NCBI GenBank assembly: GCA_040772085.1
Contig: JAXGYU010000001.1
Span: forward strand, 1 to 64,000
Source of the DNA: JAXGMV01 sp040772085
Lineage (GTDB): Bacteria > Chloroflexota > Anaerolineae > Anaerolineales > Anaerolineaceae
Length of the DNA stretch: 64,000 bases
Direction: 5' to 3'
Below are positions 41,808 to 52,070 of this stretch, piece by piece. The notes beneath the pieces were generated by a model. That model was given only the letters and a program-made list of their open reading frames with translations. It did no database searches and was not told the DNA's origin. The translations under genes were made by a program, and so were the position numbers. The first letter of the stretch is position 1. The number at the start of each line of letters is the position of its first letter.

Positions 41808-42116
41808 CGGGTTTGTTTTTCTTGCCGGGATCGAAGAGGGCTTAACCCCGGGCATTCAGGAATAAACATTTGAGATCATAGAAATGCTTGTGATTCAGCA
41901 GTGACAAGACTGCTGTTTCACTACGCGTCTTCCGGGGCAGCTCGTCGTCGGGTTTGACAGTGCAGATAACACCTGCGACGCGGCAGCCGGCATTAAATGA
42001 AACTTCGGAGGAGGGTTTAGTGTCCGCCGGCATGTTAGCCTATTGTAAGCAGGTCTGATCGTAGGTAAAATAACAGTATCGTCCCTCTTAATATACAAAA
42101 GACAGGCAGGTGCAAG
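41808..42116. other. Intergenic stretch, possible small gene
   Basis: No certain gene lies in these 309 bp. A 63-codon minus-strand frame (42033-41842) starts at an ATG with a weak AGG upstream and has plausible composition, but I recognise no family and put it below calling level. The right end is AT-rich and includes the leader of the lipoprotein gene (AGGCAGGTG before its ATG). Confidence 0.4.
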
Positions 42117-43298
42117 ATGTCTGGAAATAGCAAGCAAGCGAAGTGGCTGATCCCGTTATTGGTCGTATTCATGTTGATTGTAACCATGGCATGCAGTATC
42201 AGCATCCCGAAAGTCAGCCTCAAAGACAATAGCAAGGTGACAGTTGTCGTGCAGACCGTCATGGTGGAGGTGACATCCAACGCGCCGCAGGCACCGACGC
42301 AGCCCCCGGTGGCTGACACGCCGACAGTGGAACCACCCAAACCCGAGCCGAGCGCCACTGCGGAACCGCCCACCCCAACCGCCATTGTCCACGTCAGCTA
42401 TCCTCAAACCTATGGCTGGTACAACAGCGCCTTATGGGATTCGTCCTGCCGCAGCTCCGGCATTTACAAACGGGCGACCTCCGGCGATTTCTTCACGAAC
42501 AACTGGTACGAACGCCCGTTTGCGGCTGATATGACCTACCTGCCGTTCATTGATATCGAACAGGCAGACGTCAATTACGATCCGGCAGCCCTCTGGGTCT
42601 ATGCTGATATGTGGCTGGTGGAATCACCGCTCGCTTACGCGGATAAAAACCCGCAATATGGGTTAGAGATCGACATCAATCGCGACTCGCGCGGGGACTA
42701 TTTCATCCTTGCGGCACTGCCGCCAAACACCGACTGGACGACCAATGGCGTGAAAGTCTATGAAGATACCAACCACGATGTTGGAAGCACGAGGGCGATC
42801 ATGATGGATGCTCCGGTCAACGGCAACGGCTATGAGTCTCTGATCTTTGACGCGGGCGTGGGCAGCGATCCGGACCTGGCGTGGATACGGATATCTCCAA
42901 CCGACAGCCGCGCGATCGAAATCGCTTTCAAGAGCACCCTCGCGGGACCTGAGCAAAAGTTCTTCTGGGCAGCCTGGGCTGACGCGGCCATGCAGAAACC
43001 GGAATGGATGGACTACGATGACCATTTCACGCAGGAGGAAGCCGGCAACCCGAACCCTGATATGGGACATTACCCGCTCAAGGCTTTCTATGGTGTGGAT
43101 AACACCTGCCGTATGGGCGCGGGATTTGTCCAGACCGGGAATGAGATGGGCGCTTGCGTGATTCTCCAGCCGACGGAGGTCCCTCCTCAGGTTAATGACA
43201 TTCCTCAAATCGTCACGCCTCCGCTATTTGAGATCATCCCCTTCGTCCCCCCTCATATCATCAAGATCTACACACCGACACCGATCATCATCAAATAG
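42117..43298 (+). CDS. Lipoprotein with Pro/Thr spacer, unknown beta-rich domain
   Basis: This 393-residue exported protein has a signal and lipobox VTMAC, lipidated at Cys26. Residues about 55-92 are a Pro/Thr/Glu spacer. The remaining 300 residues look like a secreted beta-rich domain with Asp-rich segments (DINRDSRGD, DTNHDVG) that may bind calcium, and Cys near 119 and 328. I recognise no family. A strong terminator follows. It resembles the lipoprotein at 449 only in its plan. Confidence 0.7.
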   Translation: MSGNSKQAKWLIPLLVVFMLIVTMACSISIPKVSLKDNSKVTVVVQTVMVEVTSNAPQAPTQPPVADTPTVEPPKPEPSATAEPPTPTAIVHVSYPQTYGWYNSALWDSSCRSSGIYKRATSGDFFTNNWYERPFAADMTYLPFIDIEQADVNYDPAALWVYADMWLVESPLAYADKNPQYGLEIDINRDSRGDYFILAALPPNTDWTTNGVKVYEDTNHDVGSTRAIMMDAPVNGNGYESLIFDAGVGSDPDLAWIRISPTDSRAIEIAFKSTLAGPEQKFFWAAWADAAMQKPEWMDYDDHFTQEEAGNPNPDMGHYPLKAFYGVDNTCRMGAGFVQTGNEMGACVILQPTEVPPQVNDIPQIVTPPLFEIIPFVPPHIIKIYTPTPIIIK

Positions 43299-43321
43299 TA
43301 TTATCCTGAATGCCGAAAATT

Positions 43322-43364
43322 CGCCCAATCGCGGAACCACAACCGTTCCGCGGTTGGGCGTTTT
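43322..43364 (+). terminator. Rho-independent terminator after lipoprotein gene
   Basis: A 16-bp stem with one G-U (43322-43337 with 43345-43360), a 7-base loop and TTTT. It separates the lipoprotein gene from the M42 peptidase operon. Confidence 0.88.
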
Positions 43365-43389
43365 GCAGAATGCTTATCAGTGGCTGCTG

Positions 43390-43395
43390 TATAAT
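43390..43395 (+). promoter_or_regulatory. -10 element of the M42/M19 peptidase operon
   Basis: Perfect TATAAT lies 42 bp before the first M42 start and directly after the terminator of the previous gene. A consensus -35 is not evident. Confidence 0.5.
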
Positions 43396-43437
43396 GGCAG
43401 AAGCTGCTAATTAACCCACCGTACGAGGGAGATGTTG

Positions 43438-44436
43438 ATGAAAGCGTTGATTAAAGAGCTGGTTGAATGCTATGGTCCGACCGGACGGGAAGATGCAGTC
43501 CGGAAGATCATCAGGGAAAAGATCGCTCCATTTGTTGATGATATCCAGACTGATGCCATGGGCAATCTGATCGCCCGCAAAGGCAGCAAATCTGCCGGCG
43601 GCAAACGCGTGATGATCGCTGGTCATATGGACGAGATCGGCGTCATCGTGACTGCCATTGATGAAAAGGGCTTCCTGCGTTTCGCGCCGATAGGCGGGCT
43701 CAATCCGCACACATGCGTGGGCGGGCGGGTACGCTTTTCTGATGGCAGGCTCGGCGTGATCTACATGGAGCCGCCTGACGACTATTCGAAGGTGACGCCA
43801 TTGAACAGGATGTACATTGATATCGGCTGCACGACGGATAAAAATTGTCCAGTCAGGGTTGGCGATATCGCTGTATTCGATCGCGAGTTTGTGGACCTCG
43901 GCAACAGGATGGTATCGAAAGCGATGGATGACCGCATCGCTGTGGCGATCATGATCGAATCGATCCGCACGATCGGGAAATCTCCAAATGAACTGGTGTA
44001 TGTCTTCACCGTTCAGGAGGAAGTTGGTCTGCGCGGTGCCGAAGTTTCAGCCTACGGGGTTGATCCGGAGATTGGCATCGCCGTGGATGTGACCGGCGTG
44101 GGTGATACGCCGAACCATAATAAGCTGGCGATGGCGCTGGACAAGGGTCCCACGGTCAAAGTCTATGATCCATACCTCGTCGCTCATCCCGGGCTGGTGA
44201 AATGGATGCTGGATCTAGCGGAGAAACATAAGATCCCCTGCCAGCGTGAGGTTCTGACCGGCGGCGGTACGGACGCGGGCGCCATTCAGCTCACCCGTTC
44301 TGGCGTGCCGGCAACCTGCATCTCCATCCCCACGCGCTACATCCACTCGCCGTCCGAGATGGTATCCACCAGCGACGTCGAAAACGCGATCAAACTGCTG
44401 AACGCGGTTCTTTCAAGCAAAATTGAAATTGAGTGA
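43438..44436 (+). CDS. M42-family aminopeptidase, copy 1 of 3
   Basis: This 332-residue di-metal aminopeptidase has all catalytic parts: GHMDE, KAMDDR, VQEEVGLRGA, AVDVT and a C-terminal RYIHSPSE. It is the closest of the three to the gene at 29338. I choose the second ATG (43438), because GAGG lies about 9 bases upstream; the ATG at 43432 is too close to it. It trims small peptides in the cytosol. The next copy begins 10 bp after its stop. Confidence 0.92.
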   Translation: MKALIKELVECYGPTGREDAVRKIIREKIAPFVDDIQTDAMGNLIARKGSKSAGGKRVMIAGHMDEIGVIVTAIDEKGFLRFAPIGGLNPHTCVGGRVRFSDGRLGVIYMEPPDDYSKVTPLNRMYIDIGCTTDKNCPVRVGDIAVFDREFVDLGNRMVSKAMDDRIAVAIMIESIRTIGKSPNELVYVFTVQEEVGLRGAEVSAYGVDPEIGIAVDVTGVGDTPNHNKLAMALDKGPTVKVYDPYLVAHPGLVKWMLDLAEKHKIPCQREVLTGGGTDAGAIQLTRSGVPATCISIPTRYIHSPSEMVSTSDVENAIKLLNAVLSSKIEIE

Positions 44437-44446
44437 GAGGATATCC

Positions 44447-45505
44447 ATGACAGAAATCAAAGAATTCCTGAAACAGATGATCTCGGAAGCCGGTCCTTCC
44501 GGCTATGAGGATCCCGTCCGAAAAGTGATCGAGAAAGAGTGGCAGCCCCTGGTTGACAAGATGCAGGTCAGCAAGGTTGGCAGCCTGGAGGGGTTGAAGG
44601 AAGGCACTGGCAAAGCGCCCCGCAAGAGCATTCTGCTGGCTGGTCATCAGGATGCGATCGGTCTCATCACGGTGCGGGTTGTCGATGGCTTTATCTATTT
44701 CACTCAGATCGGCGGCGTTGACCCGCGCGTCCTGCCCGGTCAGCCCGTGATCGTTCACGGGAAGGAGCCATTGCAGGGCGTCGTCATGCAGCCCTCTGAG
44801 CTGCTGCTGAACAATCACCGTCCCGGCGCGCCTGTGCCGATGGAGCACCTGGTGATCGATGTTGGTTTGAGCCCGGCGAAAGTTGCCAAGCTGGTCAACC
44901 CCGGCGATATCATCAGCTTCGCGCAGATGCCGTTTGACCTTTCCGGCGAGACGGTTGCCGGCCACACGATGGATGACCGCGCCGCGGTCGCTGCCATTAC
45001 CGTCTGCTTGCAGGAACTGCAAAGCCGCATCCATAGCTGGGATGTCTGGGCGGTGGCAACCGTGCAGGAAGAGACCGCTTTCCTCGGCGCATACACTTCG
45101 GGCTTCGGATTGAAACCCGACCTGAGCGTCGCCATTGACGTGACCCACGCCAAGGGGCCTGGCACCTCGGAAAGCGATATCTCCAATCTGGGCAAGGGCA
45201 TGGTGCTTGGCTACGGGCCCAACATCAATACCAAATGGTACAAGTTCTTCAAAAAGGTCGCCGATGACCTGGAGATTCCTTACCAGAACGACTGGCTGCC
45301 CTCACACTCCGGCACCGATGGCTACGCCCTGCAGGTGATCAACGGCGGCCGGCCGAACATGGTGTTCAGCATCCCACTGCGCTACATGCACACACCGGTC
45401 GAAGTGGTTTCGATGAAGGATATCAAGCGTACCGGGCGCTTGCTGGCTGAAGTGATCACGCGTCTGGACGACAATTTTATGGATACCCTGGGTTGGGAGG
45501 ACTAA
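44447..45505 (+). CDS. M42-family aminopeptidase, copy 2 of 3
   Basis: This 352-residue paralogue has GHQDAIG in place of the usual GHMDEIG: the His and Asp ligands remain but the following Glu is Ala. It keeps MDDR, VQEET, AIDVTH and RYMHTPVE. The open frame starts earlier at a TTG, but GAGAGG is seven bases before the ATG at 44447. Different specificity from copies 1 and 3 is likely. It starts 10 bp after copy 1. Confidence 0.9.
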   Translation: MTEIKEFLKQMISEAGPSGYEDPVRKVIEKEWQPLVDKMQVSKVGSLEGLKEGTGKAPRKSILLAGHQDAIGLITVRVVDGFIYFTQIGGVDPRVLPGQPVIVHGKEPLQGVVMQPSELLLNNHRPGAPVPMEHLVIDVGLSPAKVAKLVNPGDIISFAQMPFDLSGETVAGHTMDDRAAVAAITVCLQELQSRIHSWDVWAVATVQEETAFLGAYTSGFGLKPDLSVAIDVTHAKGPGTSESDISNLGKGMVLGYGPNINTKWYKFFKKVADDLEIPYQNDWLPSHSGTDGYALQVINGGRPNMVFSIPLRYMHTPVEVVSMKDIKRTGRLLAEVITRLDDNFMDTLGWED

Positions 45506-45506
45506 G

Positions 45507-46595
45507 ATGGCAAAGAAACTCGAATTGGAATTCACTCCCAAAATTGGCAAGGAACAGATCAAACTGCTCACGCGGCTGACGGAAGCCAGCGGTGTGGCAG
45601 GTGAAGAAGATGCCGTGCGCAAGATCGTTCTGGAAGAGGCGCGCAAGGTGACCGATGAGGTGCGCGTGGACGCGATGGGCAATGTCATCGTCACCCGCCC
45701 GGGCAAGGGCAGCAACCGCCTGCGCGTGCTGCTGGCTGCGCATATGGACGAGGTCGGCTTTATGATCACCGCCGATGACGGTGACGGCTTGTTTCAGTTC
45801 AGCCCGGTGGGCGGCATCGATGTGCGTTACCTGCCCGGCAAACCGGTCCTGGTCGGCAGTGAGAGGATTCCGGGTGTCATTGGCGCCAGGGCAATTCATC
45901 TGACCACAGCCGACGAACGCAGACAAGCCATTCCGCTGCGCACGCTGCGTATTGACGTTGGTCCTGGTGACGCTGCCAAGAAAGTCAGACCCGGCGATCG
46001 CGCGGTCTTCGCGACCAATACGATTGACCTCGGTGAGAGCCTGCGCGGCAAAGCCATGGATGACCGTATCGGCGTATTGAACCTGCTCGAGCTGGTCAAA
46101 CACGCGCCGGCAAACATCGACCTGATCGCGGCTTTCACCGTTCAGGAGGAGCTCGGTTATCGCGGCGCGATGGTGGCAGCGTATAACGAGAACCCCGACA
46201 TCGCGATCGCGCTCGACTGCACCCCGGCCAATGACCTGCCCACCTGGGACGGCCGCTCTAATCATCACTACAACGCCAAAGTTGGTCTGGGCGCGGTGCT
46301 TTACACCATGGATCGCGGGACGATATCGGACCCGCGTCTGATCGCGCATGTTGAAGCGGTGGCGAAGAGCTATAACATTGCTTATCAGATTCGCCAGGCG
46401 ACCGGCGGTAGTACTGACGCGGCAGGCATGCACCGCCAGCGCAGCGGCATCCCCAGCTTCTCGCTGTCTGTGCCGGGACGCAACATGCACAATACCATGA
46501 CTATCATTCGCAAGACGGACTGGGAAGCGACGCTCAAGCTGGCTTATGCGGTCTTGGCGACACTGGATAAGAAAATCCTCAAGCGGGACGAATAA
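45507..46595 (+). CDS. M42-family aminopeptidase, copy 3 of 3
   Basis: This 362-residue paralogue has AHMDEVG, KAMDDR, VQEELGYRGA, ALDCTP and a final NMHN where the others have Y-(I/V/M)-H-(S/T)-P. It has a 15-residue longer N-terminus. It starts 1 bp after copy 2 with GGGAGG upstream. Together with copies 1 and 2 it could form mixed TET particles, as reported for Pyrococcus TET subunits; that is inference. Confidence 0.9.
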   Translation: MAKKLELEFTPKIGKEQIKLLTRLTEASGVAGEEDAVRKIVLEEARKVTDEVRVDAMGNVIVTRPGKGSNRLRVLLAAHMDEVGFMITADDGDGLFQFSPVGGIDVRYLPGKPVLVGSERIPGVIGARAIHLTTADERRQAIPLRTLRIDVGPGDAAKKVRPGDRAVFATNTIDLGESLRGKAMDDRIGVLNLLELVKHAPANIDLIAAFTVQEELGYRGAMVAAYNENPDIAIALDCTPANDLPTWDGRSNHHYNAKVGLGAVLYTMDRGTISDPRLIAHVEAVAKSYNIAYQIRQATGGSTDAAGMHRQRSGIPSFSLSVPGRNMHNTMTIIRKTDWEATLKLAYAVLATLDKKILKRDE

Positions 46596-46606
46596 GGATA
46601 CGGTTT

Positions 46607-47623
46607 ATGGACGCGAAACAACTGCACAGCGAAAGCATCATTATCGATGGACACTGCGACACGCTGATTCCGGTATGCGATGGGTTGAAAGATCTGATGA
46701 AGGGTTTCAAACCGGAAGCGGCTGAGACCCCCAGCGCGCTGTTGCGGCGCTACACGGATCATGTGGACATCCCCAAAATGCGCCAGGGCGGCCTGACCAC
46801 CCAGATGTTCGCCTGCTTCATCCGGCACCAGTACCTTCCGTCACAGGCGGCAGTCGAAGTGCTGCGCATGATCGACAGCTTTTACCAGACGGTCGCCGCT
46901 TATCCGGATGATATCGCCATGGTGACTAACGCAGCGGAGATCGAGGCGGTCAAAGCGCGCGGCATTACCAGCGGCATGATCACTATTGAAGGCGCGGAAG
47001 CATTGGAAGGCAACCTGGGCGTACTGCGCATGCTTTACAAACTCGGTGTGCGCCAGATCGGCATGACCTGGAACTGGCGCAATCAGGCAGCGGATGGGCT
47101 GGGCGAAAAGCGCACCGGCGGCGGTCTGACCGAATTCGGTGTGGCGATGGTCAAGGAAATGAACAAGCTCGGCATGATCGTGGATGTCGCTCACCTCGCG
47201 CCGGCAGGCATCCGCGATGTCTATGAGATCTGCGACGGCCCGTTCGTCGATTCGCACTGCGGCGCTTACTCGCTTGTGCCGCATGAACGCAACCTGACCG
47301 ATGAGCAGCTCGAGATGGTGGCGAAGAAACGCGGACTGGTATGCGTCACCTATGTGCCGCCCTTCATTCAGAACGACCCGGAGAAGGCGTCCGTCAGCGA
47401 TATCGTCGACCATATGGATTACATCAGCCAGCGCATCGGCATTGATTATGTTGGTCTGGGTTCTGATTTTGACGGATACAGCGGCGTGGTAAAGGGTCTC
47501 GAGGACGTCAGCCAGCTTGGCAGCATCACTGAAGAGCTGGTCAAGCGCGGTTATAAAGATGAAGATATCAAAAAGATCCTCGGTCTGAACTACCTGCGCG
47601 TCTTGCGCGAAGTTGTTGGCTAA
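46607..47623 (+). CDS. Membrane dipeptidase-like protein (M19)
   Basis: This 338-residue amidohydrolase-fold dipeptidase has the H-x-D metal motif at 16-18 (DGHCD), the bridging Glu in TIEGAEAL and later HLAPAG and DSHCGAYSL. It cleaves dipeptides in the cytosol; despite the family name it has no signal peptide. It is the last gene of the M42 operon, starting 11 bp after copy 3, and would finish peptides left by the aminopeptidases. Confidence 0.92.
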   Translation: MDAKQLHSESIIIDGHCDTLIPVCDGLKDLMKGFKPEAAETPSALLRRYTDHVDIPKMRQGGLTTQMFACFIRHQYLPSQAAVEVLRMIDSFYQTVAAYPDDIAMVTNAAEIEAVKARGITSGMITIEGAEALEGNLGVLRMLYKLGVRQIGMTWNWRNQAADGLGEKRTGGGLTEFGVAMVKEMNKLGMIVDVAHLAPAGIRDVYEICDGPFVDSHCGAYSLVPHERNLTDEQLEMVAKKRGLVCVTYVPPFIQNDPEKASVSDIVDHMDYISQRIGIDYVGLGSDFDGYSGVVKGLEDVSQLGSITEELVKRGYKDEDIKKILGLNYLRVLREVVG

Positions 47624-47641
47624 CAGTAAGTCTATAAAGAG

Positions 47642-47670
47642 AGGGTCACCATCATAGGTGACCCTTTTTT
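47642..47670 (+). terminator. Terminator of the peptidase operon
   Basis: A perfect 9-bp stem agggtcacc/ggtgaccct with a 6-base loop and T5, 19 bp after the M19 stop. It faces the convergent trmO gene. Confidence 0.9.
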
Positions 47671-47693
47671 GATCCTCGATTGGTCACGCTGAC

Positions 47694-48095
47694 CTATTCG
47701 GGCGCGTTTGCCGCTTCCGACGAATAGCCTTTGATGTCCAGAACCGGACTGCCATCCAGCGCGTCCAGACCAACGACGGTGAGCGTATTCCCATCGTGAC
47801 TGAGTAATTTGACGGTGCAGATGGCAATCGGGTTTGGACGGTTGGGTGAGCGTGTGGTGAAGACACCGACGATTGTCGGGTCAAAGGGGGTGGGTGATTG
47901 CAATACGCCGCGGTCAGCGCGGTCTCCCCAATAGAGGATTACCAGCCTGTACGACCGTTCAATCCCTTTCAGCCCATCAGCGTAATCAGGGAAGACTTCG
48001 ATGACAGATTCGGTTTGCGACAGCGAACCCTGCCGGGGCGCGTCCTGATGAGACTTGTACGGGCTGTGAATGATGCCAATGGGTTGTATATTCAA
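47694..48095 (-). CDS. trmO: tRNA m6t6A37 methyltransferase TrmO-like (TsaA)
   Basis: This 133-residue beta-barrel protein (UPF0066/TsaA) methylates N6-threonylcarbamoyl-adenosine at tRNA position 37. GIIHSPY at the start and FTTRSPNRPNPIAI near 80-93 are the SAM-binding signatures. The open frame runs to 48260, but the upstream part has no homology. I start at TTG 48095, which has GGAGG (48103-48107) seven bases upstream and directly precedes the conserved strand. It is shorter than the E. coli protein because the C-terminal domain is absent. Confidence 0.85.
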   Translation of the reverse strand: MNIQPIGIIHSPYKSHQDAPRQGSLSQTESVIEVFPDYADGLKGIERSYRLVILYWGDRADRGVLQSPTPFDPTIVGVFTTRSPNRPNPIAICTVKLLSHDGNTLTVVGLDALDGSPVLDIKGYSSEAANAPE

Positions 48096-48229
48096 GATGA
48101 TGCCTCCATGCTGGTTTGGATTGTAACCGTAACCGGTATCAAACGAAAATCTAATACCCTGGTGCTTTAATAGAGTTGTTAAAAAACTAATTATTCGTAG
48201 CTGAATGAACGAGCAAAACGAGGTGGAAA

Positions 48230-50818
48230 ATGAACATGGATAAACTGACACAAAAAGCACAGGAAGCGCTCCTCAAAGCGCAGCAACTGGCGCGTGAATA
48301 CAACCATCAGGGCATTGAGCCCGCTCACCTGCTGCTGGCATTGCTGCAGCAGACTGACGGCGTGGTGCCGGCACTGATTACCCGCATCGCGGGCAGCTCT
48401 GCTGCCTTGCGCGATGAAGTTGATAAGGAGCTGGAACGCCGGCCGAAGGTTTACGGCGGTTCAAGCGATATCGGTCTGACCCGACCCGCGTCTGATGTTC
48501 TGGACGCCGCCGAGCGCTATGCCAAAGGCATGCAGGACGAATATGTCTCGACCGAGCATATCCTGCTGGGCCTGACCGAAGGACCGGAGGGCAAGCGCCT
48601 CAGCAACCACGGCATCACCAAGGATCAGATCCTCAAGGCGCTGGTCAGCGTGCGTGGTACGCAGCGCGTCACCTCGCAGAACCCCGAGGACACCTATCAG
48701 GCGCTCGAAAAATATGGCCGCGACCTGACAGCCGTCGCGCGCCAGGGCAAGCTCGACCCCGTCATCGGACGTGATGACGAGATCCGTCAGACGATCCAGA
48801 TTCTCTCGCGCCGCACCAAGAACAATCCGGCGCTGATCGGCGAACCGGGTGTCGGCAAAACCGCGGTGGTCGAAGGGCTGGCGCAGCGTATGGTCAAGGG
48901 TGACGTGCCGGAATCGCTCAAGAACAAGCGCCTGGTGCAGCTTGACATGGGCGCATTGATCGCCGGCGCGAAGTATCGCGGTGAGTTCGAGGAACGGCTG
49001 AAAGCCGTACTGAAGGAGATCACTGATTCGGACGGCGAGATCATCCTCTTCGTGGATGAGATGCATACCGTCGTCGGCGCGGGCGCCGCTGAAGGTGCCA
49101 TGGACGCCGGCAACATGCTCAAACCGATGCTGGCGCGCGGCGAACTGCACATGATCGGCGCGACCACGCTCGACGAGTATCGCAAGCACATCGAGAAGGA
49201 CCCGGCGCTTGAGCGGCGGTTCCAGCCGGTCAGAATTGAAGAGCCTTCGGTGGAAGACACCATCAGCATCCTGCGCGGATTGAAGCAGCGCTATGAAATC
49301 CATCACGGCGTACGCATCACCGACAGCGCGGTGCTGGCGGCTGCCATGCTCTCGAACCGCTACATCACCGACCGCTTCCTGCCAGACAAAGCCATCGACC
49401 TGATCGATGAAGCTGCCGCGCGGCTGCGAACCGAAATCGACTCCAAGCCGCAGGAGCTGGACGATGTTGATCGCCAGATCATGCAATTCGAGATCGAGCG
49501 TCAGGCGCTACAGAAGGAAACCGACAAGGCGTCTCAGGAGCGGCTGGCGAAGCTGGAGCAGGAACTGGCTGACCTGAAGGAACAGTCACACGAGTTGACC
49601 CTGCGCTGGGAGGACGAGAAGAAAGCTATCGCAGAAATCCGCAGCGTGAAGGAAAAGATTGATCAGATTCAGCTCGAGATCGAGAAGGCAGAACGCGAGT
49701 CTAACCTGGAGCTGGCTGCCAAACTGCGCTATGGCGACCTGCCCGCGCTGGACAACCAGCGCAACGAGGCGGAGAAACGTCTGCACGAGCTGCAGGGTGA
49801 GATGCCGCTGCTGAAAGAGGAAGTTGACGAGGAAGAGATCGCCAAGATCGTCTCGCGCTGGACGCACATCCCGGTCTCGCGCCTGATGGAGGGCGAGGTG
49901 CATAAGCTGCTGCATATGGAGGAGCGCCTGCACGAGCGTGTGATCGGACAGGACCAGGCGATTGACGCCGTCTCCAAGGCGGTGCGGCGTTCGCGCGCTG
50001 GTCTGCAGGATCCCAACCGTCCCATCGGCTCTTTTATCTTCCTGGGTCCCACCGGCGTCGGTAAGACCGAGCTGGCGCGCGCGCTGGCGGAGTTCCTGTT
50101 CGATGACGAGCGTGCCATGGTGCGCATTGACATGAGCGAGTATCAGGAGAAGCACACAGTCTCACGACTGGTCGGCGCGCCTCCAGGCTATATTGGCTAT
50201 GACGAAGGCGGTCAGCTCACCGAAGCTGTCCGGCGCAAACCTTACTCGGTTGTCCTCTTCGATGAGATCGAGAAGGCGCATCCGGAAGTCTTCAACGTGC
50301 TGCTGCAACTGCTGGATGACGGCCGGCTGACCGATGGTCAGGGCCGCACGGTGGATTTCCGCAATACCCTGGAGATCATGACCAGCAACCTGGGCAGCGA
50401 ACTGTGGCTGAACAAGGCGCAGGAAGTCCGGCGTGAGGACCTCAACCGGCTGCTGCAGGCGCACTTCCGGCCCGAGTTCCTGAACCGGATCGATGAGATC
50501 ATCATCTTCCACCCGCTGACGCGCGATCACCTGAGTCAGATCGTGGGCGTGCAGCTCAAGAACGTGGTCAAGCTGCTGGCGGGGCGCAACCTGGTGCTGC
50601 AGGTCACACCGGCTGCCGAGCAATACCTGGCGGATGTCGGCTACGATGCCGATTTCGGCGCCCGGCCGCTCAAACGCGCCATTCAGCGCGAGTTAATTGA
50701 CCCGCTCTCATTGCAGGTGCTTTCGGGCGGATTTCTGCCCGGTGAAAGTATCCTGGTGGATAAGGGTGATGCTGGGCTGGTGTTCAAGCACACCGCCACC
50801 AAGGCGGATGTTGAATAG
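48230..50818 (+). CDS. clpB: ClpB disaggregase
   Basis: This 862-residue AAA+ chaperone pulls proteins out of aggregates with DnaK. It has an N-domain (1-145), AAA-1 with GEPGVGKT (about 202-209), a middle coiled coil (about 405-525) and AAA-2 with GPTGVGKT near 605. The ATP-ring threading Tyr ([19 protein letters not shown]) is visible. No proteolysis IGF loop is present, which fits ClpB rather than ClpA/C. GAGGTGG precedes the ATG. I see no CIRCE element upstream. Confidence 0.96.
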   Translation: MNMDKLTQKAQEALLKAQQLAREYNHQGIEPAHLLLALLQQTDGVVPALITRIAGSSAALRDEVDKELERRPKVYGGSSDIGLTRPASDVLDAAERYAKGMQDEYVSTEHILLGLTEGPEGKRLSNHGITKDQILKALVSVRGTQRVTSQNPEDTYQALEKYGRDLTAVARQGKLDPVIGRDDEIRQTIQILSRRTKNNPALIGEPGVGKTAVVEGLAQRMVKGDVPESLKNKRLVQLDMGALIAGAKYRGEFEERLKAVLKEITDSDGEIILFVDEMHTVVGAGAAEGAMDAGNMLKPMLARGELHMIGATTLDEYRKHIEKDPALERRFQPVRIEEPSVEDTISILRGLKQRYEIHHGVRITDSAVLAAAMLSNRYITDRFLPDKAIDLIDEAAARLRTEIDSKPQELDDVDRQIMQFEIERQALQKETDKASQERLAKLEQELADLKEQSHELTLRWEDEKKAIAEIRSVKEKIDQIQLEIEKAERESNLELAAKLRYGDLPALDNQRNEAEKRLHELQGEMPLLKEEVDEEEIAKIVSRWTHIPVSRLMEGEVHKLLHMEERLHERVIGQDQAIDAVSKAVRRSRAGLQDPNRPIGSFIFLGPTGVGKTELARALAEFLFDDERAMVRIDMSEYQEKHTVSRLVGAPPGYIGYDEGGQLTEAVRRKPYSVVLFDEIEKAHPEVFNVLLQLLDDGRLTDGQGRTVDFRNTLEIMTSNLGSELWLNKAQEVRREDLNRLLQAHFRPEFLNRIDEIIIFHPLTRDHLSQIVGVQLKNVVKLLAGRNLVLQVTPAAEQYLADVGYDADFGARPLKRAIQRELIDPLSLQVLSGGFLPGESILVDKGDAGLVFKHTATKADVE

Positions 50819-50830
50819 AAACTGAACAAT

Positions 50831-50862
50831 AACAATAGCCTGTTTTGCAACAGGCTATTGTT
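50831..50862. terminator. Terminator of clpB
   Basis: A perfect 14-bp stem aacaatagcctgtt/aacaggctattgtt with a TTGC loop and a T-rich end. It lies 6 bp from the stop of the convergent AAA gene and may serve both. Confidence 0.9.
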
Positions 50863-50867
50863 TTATT

Positions 50868-52070
50868 TCACTCGAGCGAATTTGGATCGATCAAAAATTC
50901 AATGAGATTGAGGTGCTTGATGCCTTCACTAGAATAATTAAGTCGATCAAGTGAAATGACAAATTTCTTGTAATTATCCTTCACCATACGAAGACTTAAG
51001 AACTCTCGTTCTCTGGTACTTTCATCAATTAGTGATTGCGTCAGTTGAATGTAGCAAATATCATTACCCTTCGTACAGACAAAATCTATCTCTTTCACGC
51101 CAATTTTTCCAATGTGTACAACATATTTTCGTCTCTTCAACTCAAGAAACACGATATTTTCCAATAGAAAACCAAAATTTTTTGAAGTAGGCGGTGCGAC
51201 CAGATTTCTCAGACCTGTGTCAACACAATAATATTTATTTTCAGTTTTAAGTAGATTCTTGCCTTTAACATCAAATCTTTCGACATTATAAAAAATAAAT
51301 GCTTCTTCAAGTGATCGTAAATATTTTGTTACTGTCTCATGAGAGGTCTGACCACCGCCTGATTTAATCGTATCCACAACTTTCTTGATTGAGATCGGAT
51401 TTCCGATCACATCAAACAGGTATCTGACAATATTTTCCAAATCTGTGACATCAGTGATACTTTTCCGTGCAGCTATATCTTTCAATAATATACTGTCATA
51501 GAGGGTAGTCAAAAAATCGGTTTTCAGCGAGTCAGTCCGACTTAGTACAATTGAAGGGAAACCACCGTACTGTACATATTCGTTGAAAACCAAGTCATTT
51601 GGTTCATCAACTTCCTTAAATTTTAGAAATTCGCGAAATGATAGTGGATAAATTGCCAGCTGAATATATCTGCCCGAGAGCAATGTTGCAAGTTCGGAAC
51701 TTAGTAGAAAAGCATTTGAACCAGTGATTACAACATCAACATTTGGCTCTAATCGATAAGCGTTTACAACTTTTTCCCATCCGGAAATATTTTGGATTTC
51801 ATCTAATAACAAGTAGTATTTCTCATCTTTTTTTACCTGAGACTTAAGGTAACCCAAAAGCGCTTTTTGGTTATCAATCTCTAGCGAACTAAGTTCTTCA
51901 AAGTTCATAAAAATGATGTTGTTCGTTGGTACACCACTTTTTTCAAGCGCTTCTTGGTAACTTTTCAGAATGAACGACTTCCCGCAACGCCGTACCCCCG
52001 TAAGTACTTTAATAAAGCCGTTGTCACGGTATTCGAGTAATTGAGCCAGGTAATCATCTCTGATAATCAT
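50868..52070 (-). CDS. AAA/DUF4143 ATPase, probably acquired
   Basis: This 400-residue protein has an N-terminal AAA domain with a P-loop GVRRCGKSF near 27-35 and Walker B LLLDEIQN near 88. A C-terminal DUF4143 nuclease-like domain with DFVCTKGND follows. The family is widespread; its function is unclear and members have been linked to mobile DNA and stress. The base composition is visibly much richer in A+T than every neighbour, and codon use follows. I start at ATG 52070, as the one at 52094 lacks any Shine-Dalgarno. It sits between clpB's terminator and a GNAT gene. Confidence 0.85.
   Translation of the reverse strand: MIIRDDYLAQLLEYRDNGFIKVLTGVRRCGKSFILKSYQEALEKSGVPTNNIIFMNFEELSSLEIDNQKALLGYLKSQVKKDEKYYLLLDEIQNISGWEKVVNAYRLEPNVDVVITGSNAFLLSSELATLLSGRYIQLAIYPLSFREFLKFKEVDEPNDLVFNEYVQYGGFPSIVLSRTDSLKTDFLTTLYDSILLKDIAARKSITDVTDLENIVRYLFDVIGNPISIKKVVDTIKSGGGQTSHETVTKYLRSLEEAFIFYNVERFDVKGKNLLKTENKYYCVDTGLRNLVAPPTSKNFGFLLENIVFLELKRRKYVVHIGKIGVKEIDFVCTKGNDICYIQLTQSLIDESTREREFLSLRMVKDNYKKFVISLDRLNYSSEGIKHLNLIEFLIDPNSLE

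Noticed and set aside
41842..42033. A 63-codon minus-strand frame in the gap before the lipoprotein gene
   Set aside because: Composition is plausible, but there is no recognisable family, the Shine-Dalgarno is weak and there is no context; too little to call.
48096..48229. CIRCE or sigma-32-type heat-shock promoter before clpB
   Set aside because: I see no inverted CIRCE repeat and no convincing -35/-10 pair of that type.
48461..49486. A 341-codon minus-strand frame opposite clpB
   Set aside because: It is antisense to conserved ClpB AAA-1 and has no Shine-Dalgarno or domain signal.
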